A stretch of 64,000 nt of DNA from Candidatus Binatia bacterium (GTDB taxonomy: Bacteria > Desulfobacterota > Binatia > HRBIN30 > BPIQ01), in assembly GCA_026004195.1 (NCBI GenBank), contig BPIQ01000003.1, positions 372,001 to 436,000 on the forward strand. The letters are read 5' to 3'. Below the pieces are notes generated by a model, which saw nothing but the letters and a program-made list of their open reading frames with translations, had not been told where the DNA came from and searched no databases. Positions 50,839-60,027 of this stretch are shown in pieces; within the stretch, counting starts at the first letter, position 1; each line of letters starts with the position of its first letter. Position numbers and translations under genes: made by a program.

Positions 50839-51369
50839 ATGAAGACCGCGGCCGCCGCCCTTTTCGTCCTCGTGCTCGGAGCCACGGCCCTCGCGGGCCA
50901 GCGCGTTTACACCTGGCAGGACGAGAGAGGCGTGTTGCATTTTTCCGATCAGCCTCCCCCTCCCGGAGCGAAAGCTTCCGAGAAGTGGGTCGAGCCCCTC
51001 GAACCGGTGGGTTCTTCCGCCCCCGAATCCGGCACCTCTCCTGCGGGCGAAGCCGAGGCCCCTCGTCCCGCCCCGGCCGAAGATGGGCGCCCGCAGGTCG
51101 TCGTCACGAGCCGCATGGCCTCGCCCGTGGCCGAGCGGGTGTGGCGGATCTCGGGCGAAGTTCGGAACACGGGCGGCGGAGAAGCCAGGCGCGTGGCCGT
51201 GATCGTGCGGGTGACGGACCCGGGTCAGGGGACGGAGTGCCTCACGACGGCGCTCCCGGTCGAGCCCGCGGACCTGCCGCCCGGTGCGACCGGCAAGTTC
51301 GAGGACTACCTCGAGAGTCCGTGTTTTCTCGGAAACGCCGGCGTCGAGGTCGTCCCCGAGTGGAACTGA
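50839..51369 (+). CDS. Exported DUF4124 / FxLYD-type protein
   Basis: 176 aa. Signal peptide (AAALFVLVLGATALA) then the DUF4124 signature RVYTWQDERGVLHFSDQPP. After a Pro-rich linker the C-terminal half (VWRISGEVRNTGGGEARRVAVIVRVTD..LPPGATGKFEDYLES) fits the FxLYD beta-sandwich found in envelope proteins. Function unknown; probably periplasmic. Confidence 0.75.
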   Translation: MKTAAAALFVLVLGATALAGQRVYTWQDERGVLHFSDQPPPPGAKASEKWVEPLEPVGSSAPESGTSPAGEAEAPRPAPAEDGRPQVVVTSRMASPVAERVWRISGEVRNTGGGEARRVAVIVRVTDPGQGTECLTTALPVEPADLPPGATGKFEDYLESPCFLGNAGVEVVPEWN

Positions 51370-51372
51370 GGC

Positions 51373-52713
51373 TCAGGCCGCCCGCGCCGCGAGCCGCGCT
51401 CGAATCTCCGCGTGCACTTCCTGCGTGATCGGATAGCGCTGGAAGAGGAGCAGCGCCGCGGCGTAGCAGCTCGCCGGGAAAAAGGAGTAGAGAAGCCGCA
51501 TCGTGAGGACCACGTCGGGCGACTGCTCCACGTTGGGCACGTAGCCCGCCAGGTGGAGGACCTGCATGGCCACGAAGAGCGTGACGGCCGCCGAGGATTT
51601 CGTCACGAGGGACCAGAGGCCGAAGTAGGCCCCCTCGCGGCGCTTCCCCGTGAGGAGCTCGTCCTGGTCGATCACGTCGGCCTGCATGGAAGCCGGAAAG
51701 GCGAGGCTTCCGCCGAGACTCACGCCGCCCACGGCGAGCAGAAAGAAAAACAGCGTCGACCGACCCGGGCCGAGAAAGAAAAGGCCCGAGGTCACGAACA
51801 CCGCGATCAGGAGCGCGAAGGACCACGCCTTTTTCTTTCCGATGCGGCGCGAGATCCTCACCCAGAGCGGGAGGGTGAGGATGCCCATCAGGAGATAAAC
51901 GAGGATGTAGGCGGGAAGAAGGTGCGGAGTCTTGACGACGTACTCCGAGATGTAGGGGATGAGCGGCCCTGGCACGGCGCCGGCCACGCTCGTGAAAAAA
52001 TAGGTGACGAGGAGGACGCGGAAGGCCGGGTTGCGCAGCGTCGTGACGAGGCCCGTCCACGGCGGGAGCACGTGCACGCCCTCGGGGATGCGGGGCTCGC
52101 GCAAGAAAAGGGCGGGGACGAGGATCGTCGCGGCCCCGGCCGCTCCGACCGCCGCCCCCATGGCGGCGTAGGCTTGGCGCGTGTCGTCGAAGAGGTGGAG
52201 GGCGAGCGGCACGCCGAGCGTGCCCAGGATGATGCCGCTCACCGAGAACATCTCGCGCACGCCCACGAGCCGCGTGCGCTCGTAGTAGTCGGGGGAAAGT
52301 TCCGCGCCGAAGGAGTAGTAGGGAATCGCGCCGATCGTCCAGCAGAGAAAAAGCCCCATGTAGGCCGCGAGGAAGTAGAAAAAGAGCGCCTCGCCCTGGA
52401 ATTCCGGGGGCGGGCTCCAGAGAAGGGCGAAGCAGAGGCCAGCGGGAATGCTGCTCGCCACGAGGTAGGGCCTTCTGCGGCCGAGCCTCGTTCGGGTGCG
52501 GTCCGACACGTAGCCCATCACGGGGTCCGTGACGGCATCCCACACCCGGGCGATCAGCACCACGAGGCCCACGAGAGCCGGCGAGAGGAGTGCCACGTCC
52601 GTGTAGAACTTGGGCAGGTGGACGTAAACGGCGAGCCCCATCATGGAGTAGCCGAGTTGCCCCACGCCGTAGCGGAGCAGCACGGAAACGGGCAAGGGCC
52701 CCGGGGCGCTCAT
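51373..52713 (-). CDS. GPH-family (MelB-like) sugar/cation symporter
   Basis: 446 aa with about 12 membrane helices. Family signature DAVTDPVMGYVSDRTRTRLGRRRPYLV in the first cytoplasmic loop with ALLWSPP after it; AIPYYSFGAELSPDYYERTRLVGVREMF in the second, and DVIDQDELLTGKRREGAYFGLW near the C-terminal half. GPH proteins move glycosides or other polyols with Na+ or H+. The substrate cannot be told from sequence. Stops 3 bases from the convergent gene end. Confidence 0.88.
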   Translation of the reverse strand: MSAPGPLPVSVLLRYGVGQLGYSMMGLAVYVHLPKFYTDVALLSPALVGLVVLIARVWDAVTDPVMGYVSDRTRTRLGRRRPYLVASSIPAGLCFALLWSPPPEFQGEALFFYFLAAYMGLFLCWTIGAIPYYSFGAELSPDYYERTRLVGVREMFSVSGIILGTLGVPLALHLFDDTRQAYAAMGAAVGAAGAATILVPALFLREPRIPEGVHVLPPWTGLVTTLRNPAFRVLLVTYFFTSVAGAVPGPLIPYISEYVVKTPHLLPAYILVYLLMGILTLPLWVRISRRIGKKKAWSFALLIAVFVTSGLFFLGPGRSTLFFFLLAVGGVSLGGSLAFPASMQADVIDQDELLTGKRREGAYFGLWSLVTKSSAAVTLFVAMQVLHLAGYVPNVEQSPDVVLTMRLLYSFFPASCYAAALLLFQRYPITQEVHAEIRARLAARAA

Positions 52714-52904
52714 GCCCTCGGGCTTCTAACCAGCTTCTCGGGGCCAGGCAATGCGCGCGGCTCGCGGGTGCGGGCATTTCTCTTCTCCTGCCCGGGCCGC
52801 GTCCCGAGCGGTCGCGACCGCTTGCCTTCCGGCGGCCGGTGCAGGCAGAAGGCCCGGGCGGGGAAAGCGCGAGACGGCTCGGGCCCGGCCTCCTCGTCGA
52901 GACG

Positions 52905-53786
52905 ATGAACTTCGACCGCCCAAACCGGCGCAGCGTCCCGCTGGGATTCGGCCGCGTGGGCTGCGTCGAGGCGGGGTCCGGGGAGGCGACGGTTCTCCTC
53001 CACGACTTCGCCGAGGACTCTTCGCTCTGGCCTCTTTCGTCGCTGCCCGCCGGCCGGCGCTATCTCGCCCCCGACCTCCCCGGCCACGGAGCGTCGGAAA
53101 AGCCGCGCGTGGAGTATGCCCCGGAACTCTACCTGGGCGCGCTCCGCGAGCTCCTGGACGCGCTCGAGATCGCGCAGGCGGACTTCGTGGGTCACGGCCT
53201 CGGGGCGGCTCTCGCTCTCGGGCTCGCACGGCGAGAGCCCGGGCGCGTCCGCTCGCTCGCTTTTCTCGGCCCGATGACGCCCGCCGCCTTTCCCGGCGGC
53301 CGGGTCACCGAGGTGCTCTTCGAGCTTTCCCGGCGCCCGAGGATTCTTCTCGGGCTCGTCCGCCTGCTCCGGGGTGCTCTCGCGCGTCTCGAGCTCGGCC
53401 CGCCGGGGATGCCGCGCGGGAGCGTGCCGAGCGGGGTGCTCGCATGCCGGGAGCGGCACTACCGCGACCGCGAATTCGCGCGCGTTTTCGTTTCGACCGT
53501 CGTCCACTGGACGCGGTGGGTCGCTTTCCAGCCGGACGTGGAGGAACTCGCGCAGCCGCTCCTTCTTCTCTGGGGCGAGCGCGACCTCGTCTATCCACCG
53601 CGACAGGCACCGCTTCTCCGAATTCTCCTGCCGCAGTCGCGGCTCGTCCTTCTTCCCTGCGGGCACTGGCCCCACCTCGAGCTTCCGGACCGCGTCCGCG
53701 CCGAACTCGAGGGCTTCTGGGAAGAAGTCAGGCTCGATAGCGCTCGTCGAGCCGGAAGTGGTCTTCGAGGCCCAGGATCGAGTTGA
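52905..53786 (+). CDS. Alpha/beta hydrolase-fold protein with altered nucleophile elbow
   Basis: 293 aa. Fold marks: TVLLHDFAEDSSLW, YLAPDLPGHGASEKP, elbow GHGLGAALALGL, LLLLWGERDLVYP (Asp) and LPCGHWPHLELPDRV (His). The nucleophile position in G-X-Ser-X-G is Gly (GGC), one base from Ser (AGC), so the triad lacks Ser. It may be inactive as an esterase, use other chemistry, or carry a base error. The 3' end overlaps the convergent gene by 59 bases. Confidence 0.8.
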   Translation: MNFDRPNRRSVPLGFGRVGCVEAGSGEATVLLHDFAEDSSLWPLSSLPAGRRYLAPDLPGHGASEKPRVEYAPELYLGALRELLDALEIAQADFVGHGLGAALALGLARREPGRVRSLAFLGPMTPAAFPGGRVTEVLFELSRRPRILLGLVRLLRGALARLELGPPGMPRGSVPSGVLACRERHYRDREFARVFVSTVVHWTRWVAFQPDVEELAQPLLLLWGERDLVYPPRQAPLLRILLPQSRLVLLPCGHWPHLELPDRVRAELEGFWEEVRLDSARRAGSGLRGPGSS

Positions 53787-54612
53787 GCTCCTCGAAAGAG
53801 AGAAGCTCCCCGAGGTGTTCCCGGAGCGTACCCTCCCGCCGGAGGATCTCGTAGACGCGACCGAGGGCTCGGGCGGCCGCGAGAATCGGCGCGAGCGGCG
53901 TGACCACGAGGTCGAAACCGAGCTCGTGGAGCTCCTTCGGGGAGAGGAGCGGCGTGCGGCCCCCTTCGATCATGTTCGCGACCCGCGGCGGCGGCACCGC
54001 CCGCGCGATGGCTTCGAGCTCGGCCCGGCTCCTCGGAGCCTCGACGAAGGTCGCGTCGGCGCCCAGGTCGTGCGCCGCCCGGGCACGTTCGATGGCTTCT
54101 TCGAGACCCACGGCATCGCGGGCATCGGTGCGGGCGACCAGGAAGAAGTCTCCGTCCTTGCGGGCGTCGGCGGCCGCGCGGAGCTTGGAGAGCCACTCCT
54201 TCCGTTCGACCACCTGCTTTCCCCGCATGTGGCCGCACCTCTTCGGCCACACCTGGTCTTCGAGGAAAAAGCCCGCAGCACCCGCCTGCCGGTAAAGCTC
54301 GACCGTGCGCAGCACGTTGCGGGCGTTCCCGTAGCCCGTGTCGGCGTCGACCAGGACGGGCTTTTTCGTGAGCCGGCAGATCCGGCGTGCCGCGTCCGCC
54401 ATTTCGGTCTGCGTCAGGTAGCCGAGGTCGGGCTCTCCGAGATAGGTCGCCGAGACGCTGAAACCGCCCACGAAGAGCACCTCGAAGCCCGCGCGGTCGG
54501 CGAGCCGCGTCGTGAGCCCGTCGTAGACGCCGCCCAGCACCAGCGGAGGCCGCTCGCGAAGCAGCGCGCGAATCCTCTCCGCCTTGCTTTGCGTCGGTTC
54601 CGCGGCGTTCAT
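53728..54612 (-). CDS. PEP mutase / isocitrate lyase superfamily lyase
   Basis: 294 aa. PPLVLGGVYDGLTTRLADRAGFEVLFVGGFSVSATYLG, PVLVDADTGYGNARNVLRTV (metal Asp), FLEDQVWPKRCGHMRGKQVV with the catalytic KRCGH (KKCGH in 2-methylisocitrate lyase), ARTDARDAVGLEEAIERA, FVEAPRS. Closest to methylisocitrate lyase/carboxyphosphonoenolpyruvate mutase members. Cleaves C-C bonds of 2-hydroxy acids; exact substrate uncertain. Confidence 0.82.
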   Translation of the reverse strand: MNAAEPTQSKAERIRALLRERPPLVLGGVYDGLTTRLADRAGFEVLFVGGFSVSATYLGEPDLGYLTQTEMADAARRICRLTKKPVLVDADTGYGNARNVLRTVELYRQAGAAGFFLEDQVWPKRCGHMRGKQVVERKEWLSKLRAAADARKDGDFFLVARTDARDAVGLEEAIERARAAHDLGADATFVEAPRSRAELEAIARAVPPPRVANMIEGGRTPLLSPKELHELGFDLVVTPLAPILAAARALGRVYEILRREGTLREHLGELLSFEELNSILGLEDHFRLDERYRA

Positions 54613-54627
54613 CGGAGCGTCGCTCGC

Positions 54628-55411
54628 CTAGGAGCTTTCCCGTATCTTGTCGAGCTCGCGGAGGATCGTCTCGGGGCTCGGCCGCACCCGGTAGTTCTCC
54701 GTGAGATTGCGCCACCGGATCGTGCCGTTCGAATCGAGGAGGAAGCTTGCCGGTCGGGCGATGTCGCCCGCGGGCGTGCCCGCGTGGCGGAGCCCGTACG
54801 CGTCGATCACCCGGAGTTCGGGGTCGGAAAGCACCCGGTACTCGAGACCCAGGTCCGCCACGACCTTTGCGTTGGTTTCGGGCGGGTCCACCACGACCGC
54901 CAGGATCTCACAGTCCCGCTTCCGAAACTCGTCGATGTTCAGCTGCAGACCCTGCAGCTCCGACATGCAGAACGGTCACCAGTGCCCCCTGTAGAAGACG
55001 AGAAGCACGTTCCGGCCGCGGAAGGAGGAGAGAGTCACCTCGCGGCCCGTGTGGTCTCGGAGCGTGAAGTCGGGGGCCACCGTGCCGACCTTCGGGCTCG
55101 AGGCCGCGGCCGGGAGTTTCGAGGAGTAGCCGACGAGGTAGTAGAGGAAAAACCCGGCGATGCCGAAGTTGAGGGCGGCCAGCACCGCGGCGGTGCGCCG
55201 TCCGGTGCCGCCGGGCGAGAGGGCTCGGCGCAACTCCCAGGAAGGAGAGGAAAAGCGCAGCGGCCAGGACGGCCAGGTTGAGCGCGGCCGAGTCCCGGAA
55301 CCAGGGGTAGCGGGGGGCGACGTAGCGGTTCACGAGCGTGAAGTACGAAATCACGCCGGCGACGCCGAGAAGGAGCCCTGCGAGGGGCGCCCAGTTTCGC
55401 TTCCGCGCCAC
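54628..55411 (-). CDS. Membrane-anchored redoxin, probable selenoprotein (in-frame TGA), with an apparent +1 frameshift
   Basis: About 261 aa if read through TGA and corrected for one base. GTG start at 55411. Three hydrophobic helices (WAPLAGLLLGVAGVISYFTL; LNLAVLAAALFLSFLG; AAVLAALNFGIAGFFLYYLVG) precede an AhpC/TSA redoxin domain: GTVAPDFTLRDHTGREVTLSSF, VLLVFYRGHW-[TGA]-PFCMSELQGL, ILAVVVDP, LSDPELRVIDAYG, PASFLLDSNGTIRW. The TGA (54978-54976) replaces the first Cys of the WCPFC motif usual in this family. A SECIS-like hairpin follows. The frame also shifts at about 55,230; deleting one G of a GGG run joins the halves. Probably periplasm-facing thiol/selenol redox enzyme. Confidence 0.75.
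54941..54959 (-). promoter_or_regulatory. SECIS-like hairpin after the in-frame TGA
   Basis: AGCTGCAGGGTCTGCAGCT: a perfect 8-bp stem with loop GGU. Its first base lies 17 bases after TGA 54978-54976, and the GGU 25-27 bases after, within the range of bacterial SECIS elements. The apical part UGCAGG(G)UCUGCA closely resembles that of E. coli fdhF. Confidence 0.75.
54976..54978 (-). other. Predicted selenocysteine codon (TGA)
   Basis: The codon between GHW and PFC of the redoxin. The frame continues for 116 further codons with full AhpC/TSA-like similarity. Confidence 0.75.
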
Positions 55412-55417
55412 GGGGTC

Positions 55418-55446
55418 TTGCTACCGCGGCGGCGCGGGAATGTCCA
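55418..55446 (-). promoter_or_regulatory. Leaderless-type promoter of the selenoredoxin gene
   Basis: On the - strand TGGACA (55446-55441), 17-base spacer, TAGCAA (55423-55418), then exactly 6 bases to GTG 55411. Confidence 0.5.
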
Positions 55447-55637
55447 ACGGGGGACGTCGTGGTCGTCTGCGGGTCCGCACCCGCCGGAGCGCACGCCTCC
55501 GGATCGGACGCGGGCGGCGTCATCCCGGCACATCGCGGGGAACGTTTCGAACGTTCGGTTCCTGGCGGAGGCGAGGGAGCGCGTCTTGTGGGGCGACCGT
55601 GGTTCGTTGGATGGAAGCGACCACTGCCGTGCACATT

Positions 55638-55666
55638 TTGACATGCAAATCGCAGGAAAGTAGGAA
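55638..55666 (+). promoter_or_regulatory. Leaderless-type promoter of the RHH/PIN toxin-antitoxin pair
   Basis: TTGACA, 17-base spacer, TAGGAA, then exactly 6 bases to the ATG at 55673. Confidence 0.6.
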
Positions 55667-55672
55667 CTTTTC

Positions 55673-55903
55673 ATGGCCACTGTGATCCAGATCCGCAACG
55701 TCCCCGAGGAACTTCACCGCCGCCTCAAGATGCGGGCTGCCGCCGAGGGAATCTCGGTGTCCGAGTACGTCCTCCGCGAGATCCGGAAGTCGCTCGACCG
55801 GCCGAGCCGCGAAGAGTGGCTCCGGCGAATCGCGCAGCTCCCGCGCACGAAGATCCGGCCGTCCGCGGCTGCGGTGATCCGGAGCGAACGGCGACGGCGG
55901 TGA
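55673..55903 (+). CDS. Ribbon-helix-helix antitoxin (FitA-like)
   Basis: 76 aa. N-terminal VIQIRNVPEELHRRLKMRAAAEGISVSEYVLREIRKSL is the FitA-type RHH domain; the C-terminal tail (PSREEWLRRIAQLPRTKIRPSAAAV) should bind the toxin. GTGA overlap with the PIN gene. Neutralises the toxin and represses the promoter. Confidence 0.88.
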   Translation: MATVIQIRNVPEELHRRLKMRAAAEGISVSEYVLREIRKSLDRPSREEWLRRIAQLPRTKIRPSAAAVIRSERRRR

Positions 55904-56292
55904 TCGTCCTCGATGCTTCCGCCGTCGTCGAGCTTCTGCTCAACACGGCGGTCGGTGCTGCCGTGGCGAGACGCATCCGGGGACGCCCGACCCTCGCGTC
56001 CCCCCATTTGATCGACGTCGAAGTCGCCCAGGCGGTCCGCCGGCTGGTTCGGCTGCGCCAGATCGAACCGTGGCGCGGTGCCGTGGCGATCCAGCATCTC
56101 GTGGAGTTCGATCTCGTCCGGTTCGATCACGTCGAGCTGCTGCCGCGCATCTGGGCGCTTCGAGCCAGCCTGAGCGCCTACGACGCGGCGTACCTGACGC
56201 TGGCCGAGGTCCTGGATGCGCCTCTTCTGACCTGCGACGGCAGGCTTGCCCGGGCGGCACGCGGGATCGCAAGGGTGGAGCTGCTGCGCTGA
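55900..56292 (+). CDS. PIN-domain toxin (VapC/FitB-like RNase)
   Basis: 130 aa, GTG start. Acidic active-site residues in order: VLDASAVVELL (Asp), LIDVEVAQAVRRL (Glu), LSAYDAAYLTLAEVL (Asp) and LLTCDGRLARAA (Asp). PIN toxins cleave RNA such as tRNA or rRNA. Translationally coupled to the RHH antitoxin. Confidence 0.9.
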   Translation: MIVLDASAVVELLLNTAVGAAVARRIRGRPTLASPHLIDVEVAQAVRRLVRLRQIEPWRGAVAIQHLVEFDLVRFDHVELLPRIWALRASLSAYDAAYLTLAEVLDAPLLTCDGRLARAARGIARVELLR

Positions 56293-56449
56293 CGCAGGGG
56301 TCGATCCGGTGGCCAACCCAAGCTGGGGGTGGGCAAAAGAGCAAAGTCCACCTCCCTCGGGCGCGCGATTCGGAGCTGCCGGCGTAGCGGGCACCGGGCA
56401 CCCGGCCGCGCAACTGCGACAACCGAGGCTCGCCAGGGGTCGCCGGCGA

Positions 56450-56478
56450 TTGACTCTCGCCCCCGAATGACCTAGCGT
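56450..56478 (+). promoter_or_regulatory. tRNA-Gly promoter
   Basis: TTGACT, 17-base spacer, TAGCGT, ending 14 bases before the mature tRNA 5' end. The rest of the 200-base gap after the PIN gene shows nothing else. Confidence 0.6.
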
Positions 56479-56492
56479 CGCCTTCCAGCAGG

Positions 56493-56564
<72 letters not shown>

Positions 56565-56572
56565 CTTTTTTC
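56565..56572 (+). terminator. T-run after tRNA-Gly
   Basis: CTCTTTTTTC follows the tRNA at once, a likely termination signal. The next 120 bases to 56,695 hold no gene. Confidence 0.4.
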
Positions 56573-56695
56573 TTGCTTCTCCGTGCGCCTCTCCGTGGAC
56601 TTTATCCTGCCCCGTTCGGCGTTCGAAGCCAGCGGGAGGATGGGGGGAACGCTACACGCGTCTCGCCGCCGGCACGCTTTCCGTGCGGGGCATGA

Positions 56696-59638
56696 TCAAG
56701 TCGTGGTCGAGGCCGTGTCGCAGCACATCGAGCCGCCCGGAGACCGAAGCCAGATGAGTCGCCGGAACACGACTGAGGTGGACGAACTCCTTCGTAGCGT
56801 TGTCGCCGAGCTGCCCCGGCGCGTGCTTCGTCTGCGCGTCGAAAGAAAGCGTCGAGACAGCCAAGGTCGATCGCCGCGACGGAAGGGCGCGTTACAGGGC
56901 GCAGCGCAGCCTTCCGTATCGAGTTTCAGCCCCAACTGCCGCGCGGCCTCCTTCATCGCCTTGAGCGCCGGATCGTTCTCGCTAAGCGGCCGGTCCTCAG
57001 GTAGCACCATCTCGAAATGCACGCCGAGCTGTAGCTTCTTCAGGTTCATCCGCGCGGCGGGTCCGACGAAACAGCGGAAAAGCTCGGCCCAGTTCTCGAC
57101 GGGAACCGCCCCGCGAACGACGAACCGGCGGACCATGCCCTTGGCCCCGGCCTTTGTTTCAGTGGTCGTCCCTGAGCTCCCGCCAGCGGTCGCGGCGGCT
57201 CCCGCTTCACCTTCGGCGCCTGTTTCGCCTGCACCGACCCCAGCTCCAGCGGTCTCCTCGCCCGCAGGAGCCTTGGCCGGCTCCGGTGTGAACGCCGGAA
57301 TGATCCACACGCCGTCCTCGCTCGGGTCGAGCGACACCGGCTCCCTGCAGTAGCGGGCCTGAAGGCTGGAAAGGCTCGCACCGCGACCGATACCTACGAG
57401 TCGTAGCCCCCCTTCCTTGGGGATGAGACCCGTGCTCTCGAGCGTCACCGAGCCCACACGCCGGAGAATCCATTCCTCGTCCTCGACGAGCGTGGTCCAC
57501 AGGTACCCGAGGTGTTCCTGGAAAGTGGGGCGCGCATCCGAGAGCGCGCACACTTCCACCTCGTGGCCGTGGACCCGAAGGGCAACGGTGTAGGCGGGCC
57601 CCAGCGCCTCCAGAGCGGCCTTACGCGCCGCCTCCAGGCGCTTCTTGAGATCTTCGCGCTGCTCGTCGTCGAGCTGATCCCAGAAGTCCCGGCGCACGGC
57701 CTCCAGGGCGGCCCGCTCCCGGTAGGCCTGGCGCAGCTTGCTCAAACCCCGGGCGGTTCCCGCCAGGAAAACAAGCGTGTTGCGGTACAGCCGCTCCTTT
57801 CCGCCGCACCGTGTGCTGATCGCCTTCACGTGCTCCTGGATCGCCTCGCTCGCCCCGCCGTTTTCGTCCCAGGCGAGTGAGGGTGGCAGGATGAGCAAGG
57901 TGAGGGACTTCTGCTCCGGCAGGTCCTCTGCAGGATCGACGATCACGCGCCAGGTCGCGCCGGCGACAGCGCTTTTCTGCGATTCCGCCCGGAGGTCCTC
58001 GAGGATCTCTTCGTCGAAGTTTTCTTTCGCCATCTGCTGGCGGTACTGGACGACCAGCTTGTTGAGTGTGGGCTTGGTGCCGAACCAGTAGCGCTTCCCG
58101 AGGCTTCCGGCGGTTGCGGTGTGAAGATAGAAGCACCGGTTCTCCAGTTCCAACAAGGCTCCGTCGGTGTAGTTCCAGTTGACTCCTTGTTTCGAGCAGG
58201 CCAGCTTCAAGTCCTTCGAACTGAATCCGCTTCGACCGCCCTGGCCGCCGAGCGAGCCGAGCAAGATGGCGGCCGCCAGCCCCTGGCCGATGGCCTCGCT
58301 TCGGTAGTCGCCGCCGCGTTCCTCGTCGAAGAGGCCGGCATTGGATCGCTCACCGACCACATCGGCTGCCGCCACCGACTGGTACGCGGGACCCCAGAGC
58401 CGCGTCAGGGCGGCTTGCAAGGCATCAATGGACCAGCGGATATGGCACGGCTGGATGAGGTGTTAGGTCTGGGTATTGCCCTGTCGGCGCTTCCAAAGGT
58501 CGCCGACGATGCTCGCCAGCAGCCGCAGGACACCCCGCGTCCGCTGGAAGTCCGGGTGGCTCCCCCAGCGGGTGTAAAGCGCGTCGATAAGCAGCGGATG
58601 GAAAGGATAAGCGCGCTCGATCAACTCGCGATAGCTCCCCTTCGTGGCCTCGGAAGGAACTTCACCCGGGTGGGCTGCGTACATGGCTTGATAGGCTTGG
58701 GCAACCTTCTTCGGATAATCCGGGTCGCTTTCGGGCGCGACCGATTCGAACAGGCGAGCCCGGACGACCTCGTAGATCTCCTCATCGGCGACGGGTTTGA
58801 CGTCGGCGCCCAGACGCTGGAACCGCTTCTCCAGGGTTACGAAGGCCTCTTGTCCTTTCTCGCTCTGCGCGACCTCGTATTTGCTGGCCGGGAGCGTTGC
58901 CACCACCACGGTTCCAGGGACCTGTTGCACGGATTCCGTAAGTTGCTGGATGAAAGAAATGGTCTGGTCCGCCAGCGTCGTATCGCCCACCTGGACCGCC
59001 GCCGCCCCGACGCAGTAGTCGGCCAGCTCGTCTAGGAGGATGAGGCATGGAGTGGCTTCACGAAGCACTTCTACAAAAATCCCTTGCGGCACGCGCTGGC
59101 TCTCATCGTTCGCCCGCACGCGCTGGTACAGGGCCTTCCCGCCAAGCTGGTACGCCAGTTCGCCCCACAACGTGCGCAGGTGAACCCCGTCTTCGACCAT
59201 ACGGCCCTGGGTCGCGTCGCACGTCTGGTTGGTGAAGACGGCCACGCCTTTCACGTTCTGCGGCAGTTGCCCGCCGATAGCCCTTCGAAGGCCTTCGGCA
59301 TGGGGCGAATCCTTCAACCGCTCCGCGTGCTTCGCCAGGTGCCACAGGGCGACCAGCGTGTGCGTCTTGCCGCCACCAAAGGCGGTCTGGAGGCTGATGA
59401 CGCGGTCACCCGCTTCGCCGCCACCGGATAACGCCCCCGCGACCCGACTCAGCACGCTGGACAGCCCAGTCGTGAGGTAGGTCTTGCGGAAGAACTCCTC
59501 GGGGTCGAGGTAAACCTCCGGCGCCGTGCCCTGGACGACGGCCCAGAGGTTCGTGGCGAAAACCGCCTCGGCAAGGCGACCTTCGCGGATGTCCTCGTGA
59601 GGTGTCGCGATGGCGTACCAGGGTCTGAGGTCTGTCAT
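56696..59638 (-). pseudogene. DUF499-type AAA ATPase of a defence locus, interrupted
   Basis: N-terminal part (59638-58466, 391 aa): WYAIATPHEDIREGRLAEAVFATNLWAVVQGTAPEVYLDPEEFF, P-loop LQTAFGGGKTHTLVALWH, LILLDELADYC (Walker B). An in-frame TAA at 58463-58465 follows GNTQT. The same frame then continues with HLIQPCHIRWSIDALQAALTRLWGP and 570 further residues of DUF499-like sequence, ending FEMVLPEDRPLSENDPALKAMKEAARQLGLKLDTEG. Beyond about 56,920 the frame is garbled to a stop at 56696. So one nonsense mutation and a lost native C terminus. The start is an ATGA overlap with the HEPN gene. Confidence 0.75.
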
Positions 59639-60027
59639 GGCTGATCGCCTCCCTTCTCCCGAAGCCAAGCTTCGGCGGCCTCGATGAATTCCTGAGCCCA
59701 CGAACAGACCGCCTCGGCATCGGCGTTTGATACGTGCGCTTCGATCCCGTAGTCGCCGACGTTGCGGTAGTTCTGTGCCGCGAGCAACCAGCGATGAAAC
59801 TTGGGATCGAGCTTGCCCGGCTTCGCGTACTCTCGGCCAAAGGCAGCGATGACAGCGGAATGCCTTCGATACGATTGGCCGAGGATACCGAGGAGCGCTT
59901 CTGCCACATAGAACATGGCGTAGTATGCGCGAGAGGCGGCAAAGTCCGCGTAGCCGTGCCTCAGCAAGATCCGCGCTGCAGCCAGGCTGTCCTTGGCTTT
60001 CTGCAAAAAGGTTTCGCCTTCCCTCAT
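59635..60027 (-). CDS. HEPN-domain protein (toxin of MNT/HEPN pair)
   Basis: 130 aa. FLQKAKDSLAAARILLRHGYADFAASRAYYAMFYVAEALLGILGQSYRRHSAVIAAFGREYAK is a typical minimal HEPN domain; RRHSAVIAAF matches the conserved basic-His motif of the COG1895 type. Overlaps both neighbours by ATGA. Family members are RNases or are inhibited by AMPylation from the MNT partner. Confidence 0.85.
   Translation of the reverse strand: MREGETFLQKAKDSLAAARILLRHGYADFAASRAYYAMFYVAEALLGILGQSYRRHSAVIAAFGREYAKPGKLDPKFHRWLLAAQNYRNVGDYGIEAHVSNADAEAVCSWAQEFIEAAEAWLREKGGDQP

Noticed and set aside
54628-54966. Separate short AhpC-like gene starting after the TGA
   Set aside because: It would lack the start of the redoxin fold and the catalytic pair, has no ribosome site, and the frame is continuous across the TGA with a SECIS-like hairpin.
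55539-55562. Inverted repeat around AACGTT as toxin-antitoxin operator
   Set aside because: It lies about 75 bases upstream of the -35 and is imperfect; the promoter itself shows no palindrome.
58463-58465. Recoding of the DUF499 stop
   Set aside because: It is TAA, not TGA or TAG, with no recoding signal, and the 3' end of the gene is also lost. Decay is simpler.
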